In this document: positions 47,300-58,708 of the stretch, one piece after another
Layout of the letters: every line of letters begins with the position of its first letter
Numbering within the stretch: position 1 is the stretch's first letter
NCBI GenBank assembly: GCA_933228675.1
Contig: OW121744.1
Location: 60,648,928 to 60,712,927 of the forward strand
Origin: Stomorhina lunata
Taxonomy: Eukaryota; Arthropoda; Insecta; Diptera; Rhiniidae
DNA length: 64,000 nucleotides
Direction of reading: 5' to 3'
Made by a program: the position numbers and the translations under genes
The notes under the pieces: generated by a model
The model's input: the letters and a program-made list of their open reading frames with translations, nothing else
Told to the model about the DNA's origin: nothing
Databases searched by the model: none

Positions 47300-48596
47300 A
47301 AGAGTGCTCTAAATAAAATTTGTAGTTGGATTTTCTTAAATAAAAATCAAACCTTTTAATATAAAAACTCTACAAAATACGCAAATATAATGACATATTA
47401 TACAAAATCATTTAGCATTAAAATGTTTACTTAGTACTCGGGTTTTGCAAAATTATCGACTTTTTTCGGAAACCCTCCCATTAAAGATTTTACAGTTGCT
47501 TCTGATACCTTTTTGGAGCATGTGTTTCACCTGCGCTTAAAATCGGACATGTTCTTGGAAATCTTTCCTGTGTTCTTCAATTCCTTTTTTACCAGAGGCC
47601 AATACCTTTCCGCAGGCCGAAGTTCTGGACAGTTAGGTGGATTTGCCTCTCGTGGTACAAAAATGACATTATTTTTTGAGTACCACTCAAGTGCCTTTTT
47701 TCCATAATGGCATGATGCTAAATCGGGCCAAAAAAATGTAGTCACTCTGTGCTCTCTTAAAAAGGGTAACAACCGTTTTTGTAGGCACTCCTTTATATAA
47801 ATTTCTGTGTTTATTGTGCCAGATGCCACAAATACTTTACTTCTTTTGCCACAACTGCAAATAGCTTGCCACACGAGAAACTTCATAGGGAATTTTGTTT
47901 GTTTTTTTGTGCGAAACTCTTGCCGAACACTGCCCCGTTTATCAGCAACATAAAAATCTTGACCAGGAAGTTGAGAAAAGTCTGCCAATACGTATGTTTC
48001 ATCATCCATCACACAACAGGTGTATTTTTTTATAAAATCAGACTTCAATTTTTTCGCTCGTTTTTTTGCTTCTAAGTTCTTTATAGCATTGCGATCTGGA
48101 ACCTTTTGGACTTTGTATGTCTTCAGTCCAGCATAAGCTTTGACTCTATGTGCAAAATTCTTAGAACATTTCACCGTACGAGCTGCTTTTCTTAAAGAAG
48201 TGTTAGGCGCTCTTCGAAAGAGTCGCTCGACTTCTTTTGCCTTACCAATATCTGTAGGACCTTTTTTCCTCCCTGATCCTGGTTTTCTTTCAATGCTCAG
48301 GTTTTCCTTATACCGTCTGATGGCATTAGAAACCGTTCGAGGGTCAACTTTCAAATTTTTAGCTATTTTTTTAAAAGTCCATGACTGATTTTTTTGAAAA
48401 GTTTTAATTATATTTTCACGAACTTTTTTTTCGCAGTCCATTTTGATTGAAATAACTATTGAAAATTAATAATTTCTAAACTAATAGTATCTGACATATC
48501 TATAGAAACTAACTTGATCAAAAAATAAATTATTTCTTGCACTATGGATAAATTTTGTCTAAAATAGTAAATGCATATTTTTTTTAGAACACTCTT
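47300..48596 (-). mobile_element. DD37E element F, best preserved copy (1297 bp)
   Basis: The ends are AAGAGTGCTCTAAAT and TAGAACACTCTT, with TA at 47298-47299 and 48597-48598. It is full length with a single disabling lesion in the transposase frame. Confidence 0.9.
47430..48441 (-). pseudogene. DD37E (ITmD37E-like) transposase, one nonsense codon (F)
   Basis: From ATG 48441 the frame is open for 304 residues. It then meets TGA at 47529-47527 where other copies have the Trp of RRWNTC. Counting through that codon, the protein would be 336 residues. Residues 10-48 are the first HTH (SWTFKKIAKNLKVDPRTVSN), GSGRKK at 55-60 is the GRPR-like linker, and residues 69-100 are the second HTH. Catalytic residues are D146/D147 (VMDDET), D240 (FFWPDLASCHY) and E278 (PAERYW), with 37 residues between the last two. 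DD37E is the signature of the ITmD37E group described from mosquitoes. Its role is TA-targeted cut-and-paste transposition. Confidence 0.87.
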
Positions 48597-48598
48597 TA

Positions 48599-49560
48599 TA
48601 TTCCAATTTTTTTGAAACACCCTTTGCTATAAATAATTTTCCTATCATTTACATACGTATTTATGTACATATACATTTACCTTTAATATGATTACTAATG
48701 CAATCACATGCACTATTGAGTAAATTTAATGCGTCATAATTTTGCCAATATTTCTTGAAGGACTCACTTTTTGAATTTCTTTTTTAAGAGTTCACCATAG
48801 CAACTTGGCATAGTCTGTCATTCTGTTTTGACTCTACACTCCTGTCGGCAGGTGAAGACTTCCAAATCATTGAAATACATGCAAACATATCTACGTACAC
48901 AATTCGTATTTCATAACTCACATTCGTTTAAATTGATGTGGTGTGTATGTAAACTTTTGTTGCTGTCTGTCTGCTAGTAATAAATTTGACATTAACTTAT
49001 CAGCATGTGTCAAATTCAGTTCTAAAAATATATTTCAATAAAATATAAATGTATTAGTTTTTGCACGGAAGTAAATGACGTAGGAGCTTATAGAAAAAAA
49101 TTGTATGTAAAGGATATACACTCGTATGTCTTTCGTATATGAATCTATGACAGCGAATAACTTAGCAATTGGTAATGACTTAAATGAATCTATAAATAAT
49201 CCAAAATCAAAAACATGTTTACATATATCCCAAAGTAAGTACTGAAGTTTGGTAATTGATTAACCTGTTAAGTGGAAATGACAAGTCTGGCCCACATACT
49301 CAAATACTAGTAAATTTATTTTACTTAAAAATAACTCATTATGATTTTTATTCATAAGTATTTTGGCGCCCGAATTTTATATTATTTTAGTTGATTATTT
49401 CCCATTTAGCACAAGCTCTCCCACATAAGACTTAGTATAGTCTGTTAAAATTGTATATTCAAGCATTGAAAATAAACCTTTCTAACTATCAATCCTTCTC
49501 ATTCTACCTTAGTGGTGTAGTAATCAGTATTAGCGGCCCTTTTTATTCTCAGTCATGTTT
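48599..49560. other. Intronic DNA, nothing recognised
   Basis: AT-rich. No coding or repeat feature could be supported. Confidence 0.35.
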
Positions 49561-49679
49561 ATTAGAGTGTCCCAAAAAATAATCCATCGGACATCGGGAA
49601 AACGTGCCGACTTGACGCCAAAGTTTGGACATGCCAGTTATATTTGAAAAATTAGAGGTTTCTTCAAATGTTAAAAAAA

Positions 49680-50364
49680 AAACAAGTAAGAAAGTGTTAT
49701 AGTCGGTCAAGCTCGACCATAGGATACCCTTCACAACTAAGGTCAAAGGTGTTATTTTTCCTGTATTAAGACAAATATTTGCTAAATTTTGCCATCATGC
49801 AAACATTTTCTCAAAACTTAAATATTTAAGCTGTTTTCATCATTTGGACTTATATAAGAGCTAGGGTCAAATGTGGACCGATTATCTCGAAATTTAGTGA
49901 TTTGTTCCTCATTTAGTGCGTTTTTAAGAAGAGTTTGTATGGGAGCTATGGTCAAATGTGGACCGATTTGGTACAGTGATTTTAGTTTACATAACCAGTA
50001 TTTATTTTAAATTTAATGAAAAAATATTGATATTTGTGGCCAATATATCAATTTCGGGAAGTGCGACCTATGGCAGGTACCATAAATAATGGACCGATTT
50101 TGACGATTTTCAATAGCCATGGTGCCATTACCAATAAAATGATCTGTGCGAAATTTTATCTAATTATCTTTAGAATTGCGACCTGTAGTTTGATTACATG
50201 GTTTACATGGGGGTCCAGCTGACTGACATTGCTAAATCGACTCAGAAAGTGATTCTAAGCCTATTGGTGTACTAAAAGGTGGGTCTATGGCAAATATTTG
50301 TCTGCGTTACATACATCAGCACAAACTTATAATACCCTCTCTACACATGGTGGTGAAGGGTATA
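49680..50364 (-). mobile_element. mini-me/DINE-like repeat, copy 3 (inverted)
   Basis: It starts CAAGTAAGAAAGTGTTATAG with the CGGTCAAGCTCGACC hairpin and ends ACATGGTGGTGAAGGGTAT. The GTCY tract is reduced. It is inserted in AT-rich DNA preceded by AGAGTGTCCCAAAAAATAA at 49564, which may be the end of another, unresolved element. Confidence 0.6.
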
Positions 50365-50365
50365 A

Positions 50366-51002
50366 TTACCACTCAGAATACATTTTCAAAAAGTGTTTAA
50401 CAGCGTGGTACTGAGAACTAAATGAGCTTTCCAACGAGATATATATTACCTTAAAATCGGTTGAAAACTTTTTCAATTATTAGAATTTTCCAAAATATTC
50501 TACATCCTTGAAGACTCTCCTGAGTATATGCAACAAAAAATTTATTATTTTTAAAAATTTTAATAATGTCTACTATTTTTTTTTTACATTTTTGAGACCT
50601 CCAGATATTTAAATGTCCATTTTTTTGTTACAAAGGGCTAACGCTCTTTTGCTTAGCACCAAAAAAAGTAATTTTTTTTTCATACCGTTTTCAAAACTCC
50701 TTTTTTGATTTTTTCGATAGTTTGTTAAACGATTCCGAAAAAAGCAAAAAAAAGTTCCTGGGTTTTAGTAAGAACATCCTGCAGACTACTACAAAGAAAA
50801 AGTTAGATTGATATCTCTAAGGGCTTAGCCGTACCTGTGACTTAAGTTCAGAGAATTTCGTCAAAAAACCCAATTTTTCACCAAAGTTACAAAAAATCAC
50901 GTTAATTGTTATATATGAGCAGTTTTTATAAGTAGAACTGAAGTTATTATTGCTTCAATGAGTAGAAATATATATTAGAAATTTAATGGAATTTGGATGT
51001 CG
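50366..51002. other. Intronic DNA, nothing recognised
   Basis: AT-rich, no feature supported. Confidence 0.35.
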
Positions 51003-51153
51003 TTAACCCTTTTATTACCAGGGTCAAAAGTGAAATTTTTAACATGTTTTTAACTTGTTTTTATTGTTATAATTCCATGAAAATTAAAAAAAAAATCGTA
51101 AATTAAATGTCTTTAATTACATTTTACACAAATAAACTAATGCACACCCATGT

Positions 51154-51255
51154 GAACCGCTGTGGTATAGCAGGTCATCCGCCTAGCTTACCAGAGGTCC
51201 CAAGTTCAATCCTCGGCCAGACCCACTTGAAAAAAAATGAATTTTACAAAAAAAA
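51154..51255 (+). repeat. tRNA-related SINE copy 3 with A box and B box
   Basis: The head is the best preserved in the window. TGGTATAGCAGG is a good A box. CAAGTTCAATCCT, about 40 bases later, is a B box within CCAGAGGTCC...CTCGGCCAGACCC. It ends in an A-rich run (51240-51263). The body found in the other copies is absent. Confidence 0.6.
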
Positions 51256-51264
51256 AAAAAAATC

Positions 51265-51721
51265 AACTGCTTGATTTGCCGGCCAAATCACCCGACTTGA
51301 ATCCCATTGAAAACCTTTTTGGAATACTCAAAAGAGAGTTAGCCGGAAAAAGGTCCAAAAATAAAAGTAGGTTTTTCAAGAATTAAAATCAGAGTAGGAA
51401 AAAAATCTAAACAGTACGATAAACAAACACAGTTGCATCTATGCCCCGTAGATGGGCGGATATCATCAAAAACTAGGATTAATACACGAAGTATTGAATT
51501 TGTTGCTTTTGTTTTGCACAGCTTCATAAGGAGATAAAATTTGTTTTTATCAATTTCTAAGAATTTGTGATTTTAACCTGTTAATTTTTTTTGTATTTTT
51601 AATTTACACAAAAAATATGAAATATATAAATAAAATATTGTTTTCTAAAATGAACTGTAAATAAAAAATAGGTTTTTATGTTAGGAGATGAATTCTGTTG
51701 CTTTTGTTCTGCACAACACTG
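51265..51721 (+). pseudogene. Tc1-like element, 3' part only
   Basis: The frame reads LDLPAKSPDLNPIENLFGIL KRELAG, containing the third catalytic Glu of Tc1 transposases in DLNPIEN. After stops it reads ASMPRRWADIIKN, the usual C-terminal motif. The right terminus TTGCTTTTGTTCTGCACAAC ending in ACACTG at 51721 is followed by TA. No 5' part or left end was found. Confidence 0.65.
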
Positions 51722-51825
51722 TATATACCCATGGGCTAAAAATGGGAACTATTAAGAGCACATGGGTACGCAAGGGTTAACTTGTATAAAAATGTATTTA
51801 GAGGCGCTAGTCCAAACATTTTTTT

Positions 51826-52036
51826 CTGTCAAATGTAAGATTATAGTGTTCTTTATCCAACACTATAAAAGACATAGGCGCACAAACAAACGTACATTTC
51901 ATAAGCGAGTGTGTGTGCCTTAGCTCTCTCTCATTGAATAATCGTCAACATTAGTTTTTTTACGGAGTTTTCAAAACGACCATACGTCAAATGAATGTAT
52001 GGAAGTGCAAAATCTTTATATTATAGAGTCTTAACA
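51826..52036. mobile_element. AAAGACTC MITE (family G), partial copy
   Basis: It contains the family core (GCGCACAAACAAACGTACATTTCATAAGCG, described by position), ACGACCATACGTCAAATGAATG and the right terminus GTATGGAAGTGC...CTTTATATTATAGAGTC. Other copies or fragments lie at 1890, 40142, 59380, 62506, 62860 and 63355. Confidence 0.55.
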
Positions 52037-52207
52037 GAGTCTTATTGGGGTACAACAACTATTTTTGTTTAAAAAGCGCCTTCAAAACTGAAAAATTTGC
52101 AATCCGTATTGGATTTTATCACACAACTGATTTATTTATTATACAAAACAATAGTAAAAATCCTATTGAATCACAATTTAGTTTTATCGATATATAATTA
52201 TAGAGTC

Positions 52208-53120
52208 TTTGGTTCGATACTTTGATTGCTCAAAAATTCACTCGTTTGACGAGATGTGTGAGAGCTCTAATTGTCATGATGGATAATGATTCGTATTCGG
52301 CGGTTAGTAATACAAACTTTCCGATTTCCTACAAATATGTTCGTGTACCGTTCAGAATTGCCGGTTCTACGTTGCTTAAACAGAACATGAACCATTCGCC
52401 CAAAAAAACAGACGACCATTTGATTCGCTGTGCTTCTTTTCACAAACAACTTTTTTTCGAAAAGGTTTATCAAAAATTTTGGGACATCTAACATTTATTG
52501 AAAAAGTTTTACTGTGGTGTATTGCACTAAAATCCCAATTTATTACAATTATTTGTTATTGTAATAAATAGTTTTTTGATCGACGCGTTTCGATGGTTGG
52601 TTGGGCCATCTCTTCAGGAGGATTATCCCTAATTCTAGACAGAGCGAAAACCACACATTATATCGGATTTAGCTTGTCTTGGAGTATTTACCGGGTCGAT
52701 TGCTTGTTTGTTTCCCTGACTTGTCGCCCGTCACAAGTTTATGCACATCTTGTGAAGCTCTACTGTAGAACTTTTTAATCAATTCCTTACTTTACTTGAT
52801 GTGAGCTTCTTTTTTAGCGATTGACAAATAATAGGGTTTCCAGTGAGAACAACTAAGATTTTATGCTAAATCGAATATATTTGAGAGGAACTTATGTCCT
52901 CTATCTCACAATATGTCACATGACGATCAGGCATTATCAGTTCATTCTTTGCTTCGATGTTTTGCGGTACAATAACCGATTTTGTACAACCTACTCGGTA
53001 TTTGTCGGCGATGGAACTAAGACCACTATTGAATTCATTATACCAGTGATATAATGTGTTTTTGGTAATACAATAAACATAGTTCATCGACACATACTTG
53101 TGTGAGATAATCCACGTCAA
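52208..53120 (-). pseudogene. Mariner transposase relic (HHDN-SSHTS type)
   Basis: On the minus strand the N-terminal part (53120 to 52866) reads TLYHWYNEFNSGLSSIADKY and NIEAKNELIMPDRHVTYCEI. A middle part (about 52800 to 52690) reads KFYSRASQDVHKLVTGDKS, containing the first catalytic Asp with the usual Glu changed to Lys. The last part (52494 to 52208) reads STANQMVVCFFGRMVHVLFK, RRTGNSERYT and RIIIHHDN, a TAG, then SSHTSRQTSEFLSNQSIE. A repeat (52578-52668) is inserted between middle and last parts. The YSPDLAP motif and C-terminus are missing. Confidence 0.72.
52578..52668 (+). repeat. Short dispersed repeat, copy 2
   Basis: It matches 13341-13432 (GACGCGTTTCGATGGTTGG, CATCTCTTCAGGAGGATTAT). 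Here it interrupts the mariner relic, which shows that it is mobile or was mobile. Confidence 0.55.
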
Positions 53121-53990
53121 AAGTTATGAGTAAAAATCCAACGAAAACCTTGTCTTGAAATTTCCATCTTTCTGTTGGAATCTGACAAAAACATCCTTTT
53201 TCAACACAATCAAAGCTGGTTCTAATCTAAAACGAAAACTAAAATTTAAGAAATTGAAAAGAAAACTAAACTACCTGAAATGCGTATAAATTTTTCTTGA
53301 GAAACTAAAATTTAACTAATACCATGTACAAATAAAAAACACATGCAACTTAAAATTTCATGCAGGCGTTTAAGAAAAAACATACATACATACATAAATA
53401 CTTATGAGAAAACGTTTTTAAAGGAAGCAGCTGGTTTCTTTGCAGCATCCTTTTGTGTTCAATACAATAAACACAGATACATCTACTTGGAAACAGCAGC
53501 AACATATGAAAGAAATGAAACAATATTTGGAGTTTAAACAAAGTCCACAACATCGCTCTTCTCAGCGCCAGAAAAATTCTACAGTTCTGCCTTAAAGGCA
53601 GCTGTTTTAGAATAAATCCTGTTTTCTAATTAAATTATTTAGGTATTTTTTCTCCTAATTTTTTACTTGATGTTTTTAACAAAGAACTTGAGAAAACATA
53701 TTTTTTTTTGATGCGAGCTACTACTTTGAGGTTGCAATATTATTCATCAAGGAAAATAATTAGCAAACAAATGTTCAATGAATTTGCAAAGCAAAGGCTA
53801 AGAAAAATATTTGGAAAATAACTAGTAAGATGCCATGCCTTCCTTGCCTTAAATAGAATTTTTCAAAATTTGAAAAACATTTCAAAACGTCACAATGGTT
53901 AATGACAAACTTGTCTTGAATATGTTGACATTATTCCTTTTACCTATTTTTTCGTGGGTAAACTCTTAAAGATACAATGTTTATACCCTT
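53121..53990. other. Intronic DNA, nothing recognised
   Basis: AT-rich with short CATACATACATA stretch near 53382. No feature supported. Confidence 0.35.
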
Positions 53991-53992
53991 CA

Positions 53993-54783
53993 CCACCATA
54001 GGTGGAAAGGGTATTATAAGTTTGTGCTGATGTATGTAACGCATAGAAATATTTGTCTTAGACCCACCTTTAAGCATACCAATAGGCTTGGAATCACTTT
54101 CTGAGTCGATTTAGCGATGTCCGTCCATCCGTCCGTCTGGCTGGCTGGACCCCCATGGAAACCTTGTAATCAAACTACAGTTCGTAATTCTATAGATAAT
54201 TTGATAAAATTTGGTACAGATCATTTTTTTGATAATGGGACCATGGCTATTGAAATTGGTCGAAATCGGTCCATTATTTATGGTACCTCCCATAGGTCCC
54301 ACTTCCCGGAATTGACATATTGGCCACAAATATCAATATTTTTTCATGAAATTTAAAACATATAATTCTTATGTAAACCTAAATCCAAATTCCAAATTTC
54401 GTTGAAATCGGTCCACATTTGACCAAAGCTAACATACAAACTCTTCTTTCAAAACGCACTAAATGAGACAAATATCACTAAAATGCTCGTAAATCGAAAG
54501 ATAGTGGGAATTCTAAGTTTATTTTTTGTATACATAATTTTTGTAACAACTGTAATCAACTTGATTAATTACGAGATAATCGGTCCACATTTGACCCTAG
54601 CTCCCATATAAGTCCAAATGACGGAAATAGCTTAAATATATAAGTTTTGAGAAAATGTTTGTATGATGGCAAAATTTAGCAAATATTTGTCTTTATACAG
54701 GAAAAATAACACCTTTGACCTTAGTGGTGAAGGGTATCGTATGGTCGGGCTTGACCGACTATAGCGCTTTCTTACTTGTTTTT
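53993..54783 (+). mobile_element. mini-me/DINE-like repeat, copy 4 (complete)
   Basis: ATACCCTTCACCACCATAGG at the start, a GTCCGTCC tract at 54117-54140 with GGCTGGCTGG, and GTGAAGGGTATCG, GGTCGGGCTTGACCGACT and CTTTCTTACTTG at the end. This is the cleanest full copy, about 790 bp. Confidence 0.68.
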
Positions 54784-55177
54784 ATTCATATTTTCAAAAA
54801 ATATAGTGGGTCGTTTGAATTGTAATTTCTTGTTTCTTAAGGAAAATGAAAGTTGGTATAATAAATAAATATTGACGATATCGAACGTTTTCAATCGTTC
54901 GCATTTTCAACATAAAACAGCTGATTTGCGACCCACTAAAAGTTTTCAGTACTACAAGTCGAACGAAAATGAATGCAAACGAAATTTATACAAATTTGCG
55001 TCTCACTGTGTAATTTAAATGTCAGCTGCACGAAAACATTTGTCAAAGAATTTTCTTATGTTTATACCCTTCACCACTATAGGTGGAAAGAAGGGTATAT
55101 TGGGTTTGTGCTGATGTTTGTAACGCATAGAAATATTGGTCTGAGACCCAACTTTTAGTATACCAATCGACTTAGAA

Positions 55178-56155
55178 CAATGTGGGGCAAAGTCTCTCCC
55201 CAGTAAGAACAGTGTCAAACGTTTGAAATATGATGACTTTTACATTTGATATCAAACGTTTTTTTCAAACTTTTTTCAAACCTGAACAGATGTTTGAGAT
55301 TCACATTCATTTTCAAATGAGGGTTCATTTGAGAATATACCTTTGAAAAATGATAGTTTCTCAAATTGAGAATGAAGGTTATTCTCAAATCATTATCAAT
55401 CCCTAAGATGATTTGAGAATAATTTGAAAAATGGTGTTATAAAAATTTGATATCTAACCTTATTATAATAATTTATAATTTGAAAAGTGGTGTTATAAAA
55501 ATTTGATATCTAACCTTATTTCAAACTTTTTTCAAACATTAAAAAAAATCATTTATGCTAAAAAAATTAATGTTTAAGATATTTTAATGGAATGGCATTG
55601 CATTTCAAAGAAATTCGTTATTTCTTTCGGATTTTTTAAAATTGGTCTATATTTGACCATAAAACCTTGCTTAAAAAATGTCAAGATTAAAAATTCTATA
55701 ATATTCATATGTATAAGTAAATTTTCTTTGTTTCTTAAAATTTTTTTAACTAACAATAGAAAAATTATATTCTAAGCAAAAGAATTCAAATATGATGCAC
55801 CGCTTTCAAAAACAAAATAAACAAACTCAAAACTATCAAAAATACAACGCCATTTTATTTATGTTCCACATGTAGATGATATCCACATTTGAAAAACCTT
55901 TGAGAATAAGGTTTGATAATGATTTGAGAATAAAGGCATTTCTCAATTTGAGAATAAAGTCCCCTTTTTGTTGAGAACGCTATTGTTCTCAAATCAGTAT
56001 CAAACGTTTGACCTTTGAAAAAAGATTTATTTTCAAATCATCCTCAATTTGAGAATAAGCCTTTTTTCTTACTGGGTCTGAATCTCTCTTATTTTCTATT
56101 TTGCTACCCCTAGAGTTAGCAAAATACAAAATCAGAGAGATTTTGCCCAACATTG
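55178..56155. mobile_element. hAT-like hairpin MITE, split by another MITE
   Basis: CAATGTGGGGCAAAGTCTCT at the left and the inverted form of CAATGTTGGGCAAAATCTCT at the right. Exact 8 bp direct repeat ACTTAGAA on both sides (55170-55177, 56156-56163). Removing the inner insertion leaves a hairpin of about 100 bp with the palindromic core TTTTGCTA...TAGCAAAA. 8 bp duplication and CA-type ends fit hAT. Confidence 0.75.
55199..56076. mobile_element. CCCAGTAAG MITE, copy 3 (878 bp), nested
   Basis: Same ends as the copies at 27778 and 29615, flanked by TC on both sides (55197-55198, 56077-56078). A local duplication of about 50 bp (ATGGTGTTATAAAAATTTGA repeated near 55433 and 55484) explains its greater length. 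Confidence 0.82.
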
Positions 56156-56853
56156 ACTTAGAATCACTCCCTGAGTTGTTTTAACGATGACCGTCCGGCT
56201 AGCTGGCTGCCCGGTTATCCATGTAAGCTGTTTATCATTGTACAGATCGTAACTTTAAAGATCATTTGATGATAATTTGAAAAATGGCACAGGCTCATAT
56301 TTTGGTCCAAGAACGATCCCTATACTTTTTGAGCAAAATCGGATTACTATTTCTGGTACGTCCCATAGGGATGCCTTCCCGAAATAGAGTTTGTTTGAGC
56401 ATAAAAACGTTTATAACTCTAAAGATAAATGCATTTGACTAATAAAATTTTGCACAGATAAATATTTTGTAAATATAAACCAATAACCAAAATTTGGTAA
56501 CAATCGGTCCACAATTGATCCTAGCTCCCATATTAGGCCCTTGGCCGGAAATGACATAAATCTCGAAATTTTGACATACACATAGTATATGTGTATATGT
56601 CTCTAAGACTTAAGGAAATGTTGTTTAATTGTTGGTCCATATTTGATCTTATTAGTGAAGGGTATGATATAGTGGGGTTTGACCGACTAAAGCTTTTCTT
56701 ACTTGTTTTTTTTTTTTTTAATTGATGATGAATTTGTCGAACTGTAATTTTGAGTATAAAAGATAAAGTTTCTCGGCTACTATCCTAATCAATTTCTTCC
56801 AAAATTATCTATGTTACATAATTATAAGTAATTTTGGAACGGGATACAAAAAA

Positions 56854-57030
56854 CACCGCCGTGTTATAGCAGGTTTGTCATCCGCCTATCATGCCAGAGG
56901 TCCCAAATTCCTCATAACTCAGCTAGCCACTGGTTATTAAGTATTAGGCTATGTAAAACTTCTCTAACTAATGCATTTGCCATTCGGACTCGAAGTTAAA
57001 ACGTAGGTCCCTTTCAATAAGTCTAAAAAT
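56854..57030 (+). repeat. tRNA-related SINE copy 4
   Basis: The head with GTGTTATAGCAGG (A box) has lost the B box to a deletion. The full body is present: CTCATAACTCAGCTAGCCAC, GTATTAGGCTATGTAAAAC, AATGCATTTGCCATTCGG and AAAACGTAGGTCCC. Confidence 0.6.
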
Positions 57031-57429
57031 CATGGGGATAGGATCCCCCTGATCCTATCCTGATTATTTTTCACGAATCTACTCTTTAATTAATAACTGA
57101 TTAACGTTTAAAGTTGTAAGACTTTATTAGTTCTAAAGGTACAGGGCCAATACACGCGGCATGCGGATGCGGGCGGTCGGTCGTAGTATTGCCATTATAT
57201 AAAAGTACCTGGTAGACCGAGCCTTGCTCGGAGCTTTATGATAAGCATTTTGAGGAAAATTTTAAAGTTTTTATATATTTTATATTATAAAGTGCTAAAA
57301 TAAATTTAGAGGAAAGACATTGTAGAAATATTCAGTTAATTTTGAATTATTTGATTTATTTTGTCCGACCAACACATAGTTTGCATAGTTTACAGTTTAA
57401 CTCATTTTGAATAATTTTGGAAATTATTC

Positions 57430-58040
57430 ATATCAACAGAAACCTCTGTCGACTCATGCGCAACAACTTTGCTAAAGATTATAGTCTGATCAAATGCACA
57501 GTTTACGATTTAATTCATTTTGAGTAGTTTTCTGTGGCGCCACCTGTCGAACTTTGCTTATTCCAATTCATAAACCTTCTTCGGCTTATCCGTAACAACT
57601 TTGCTGAAGATTATAGCATGATTAAATGTACAGCATACGATTAAATTGACTTTGAGTAAATTTCAGTAGCGCCACCTGTCGAAATTTCTTCATACCAACT
57701 AAGAAACCTTCGTCGGCTCATGTGCAACAACTTTGCTAAAGATTGTAGCATGATTAAATGTACAGATTACGATTAAATTGACTTTGAGAAAGTTTCTGTA
57801 GCGCCACCTGTCGGAAATTATTCATACCAACTAAAAAGCCTTCGTCGGCTCATGCGCTACAACTTTGCTAAAGATCATAGCATGATCAAATGTACAGTTT
57901 ACGATTTAATTAATTTTTAGTAATTTTCAGTGGCGCCATCTGTCGGAAATTAGTCTTATCAACTTAAAAACCTTCGCCGGCTTATCCGCAATATCTTCGC
58001 TAAAGAGCATAACACAATCAAATTCACAGTTTACTATTCT
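57430..58040 (+). repeat. Tandem array of about 118 bp units (five units)
   Basis: Each unit contains AAACCTTCGTCGGCTCATGC, CAACTTTGCTAAAGAT, AGCATGATYAAATGTACAG, TTACGATTWAAT and GTAGCGCCACCTGTCG. Units are clearly related but diverged. Confidence 0.8.
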
Positions 58041-58677
58041 AAAAAGAACATACATACAGACAAACATTCATTTGTTTAAAATAATACTAATTTTTCCCCC
58101 TTTTTATTCCCTAATTTCTAAAAGTTCCATATGTATATTTGGTACTTTTTTGGTGCCAATTGAATTCGGTACATTTTTTTAAAACGCATTTAACATAATG
58201 TATAATGTTCCTATTCATATTACTTTGGAGATGTTAAGTTATCATTTTATCCCTTTTTTACCCATTTTGGCTCCAAAATCAAAAAAGTACCAAATACGTG
58301 TTTCATGTTTTTTTTACATCTATTGATTGCAGTACCAAGTTTCTTTCTATATTCTTTAGTTTAAAATATAAGAGTGGGTTAAAAAGGTGCCAAAAAAACT
58401 ATTTTCACCCTTTTTTACCCCCTATCGGACATAGTTTGAAAAAAGTACCAAACACCTGTCCGCTTATTTTCAAAGCTGTTTAAAACGTAATTTTAATTTT
58501 GTTTCTATACCTATTACTTTAGGAGACATAGCGTTTTTGCTTTTTTCCCCTTTTTACCCGTTTTTACCCTCTTAGAGGTAAAAGTTCCAAAAAACCCTTC
58601 TTCTTCGACCTATACATCAAAAAAGATACCCACTGTCCAAATTTTATCAAAATCGTTAGAGCCGTTTTCGAGATAGC

Positions 58678-58684
<7 letters not shown>

Positions 58685-58708
<24 letters not shown>
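58685..58708. repeat. TA microsatellite
   Basis: Twelve TA dinucleotides directly after GATAGCCATTCTA. Confidence 0.9.

Larger units (their letters stand above)
51007..51776. mobile_element. Candidate piggyBac-like element carrying a SINE and a Tc1 fragment
   Basis: CCCTTTTATTACC after TTAA (51003-51006) and the inverted GGTACGCAAGGG before TTAA (51777-51780) give TTAA-flanked ends beginning CCCTT. The termini match only moderately. The inside is a SINE at 51154-51255 followed directly by the 3' part of a Tc1-like element. Confidence 0.4.
55064..56710 (+). mobile_element. mini-me/DINE-like repeat, copy 5, with two nested MITEs
   Basis: It starts ATACCCTTCACCACTATAGG and ends AGTGAAGGGTATG, a GGGGTTTGACCGACT remnant and CTTACTTG. 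It is split after CCAATCGACTTAGAA by a hAT-like hairpin MITE (55178-56155), itself split by an 878 bp CCCAGTAAG MITE (55199-56076). Confidence 0.65.

Noticed and set aside
49564..52500. AGAGTGTCCCAAAAAATAA paired with TTTTGGGACATCTAAC as element ends
   Set aside because: The words match only over about 8 bases, and the right-hand one lies inside the mariner relic. The pairing is not convincing.
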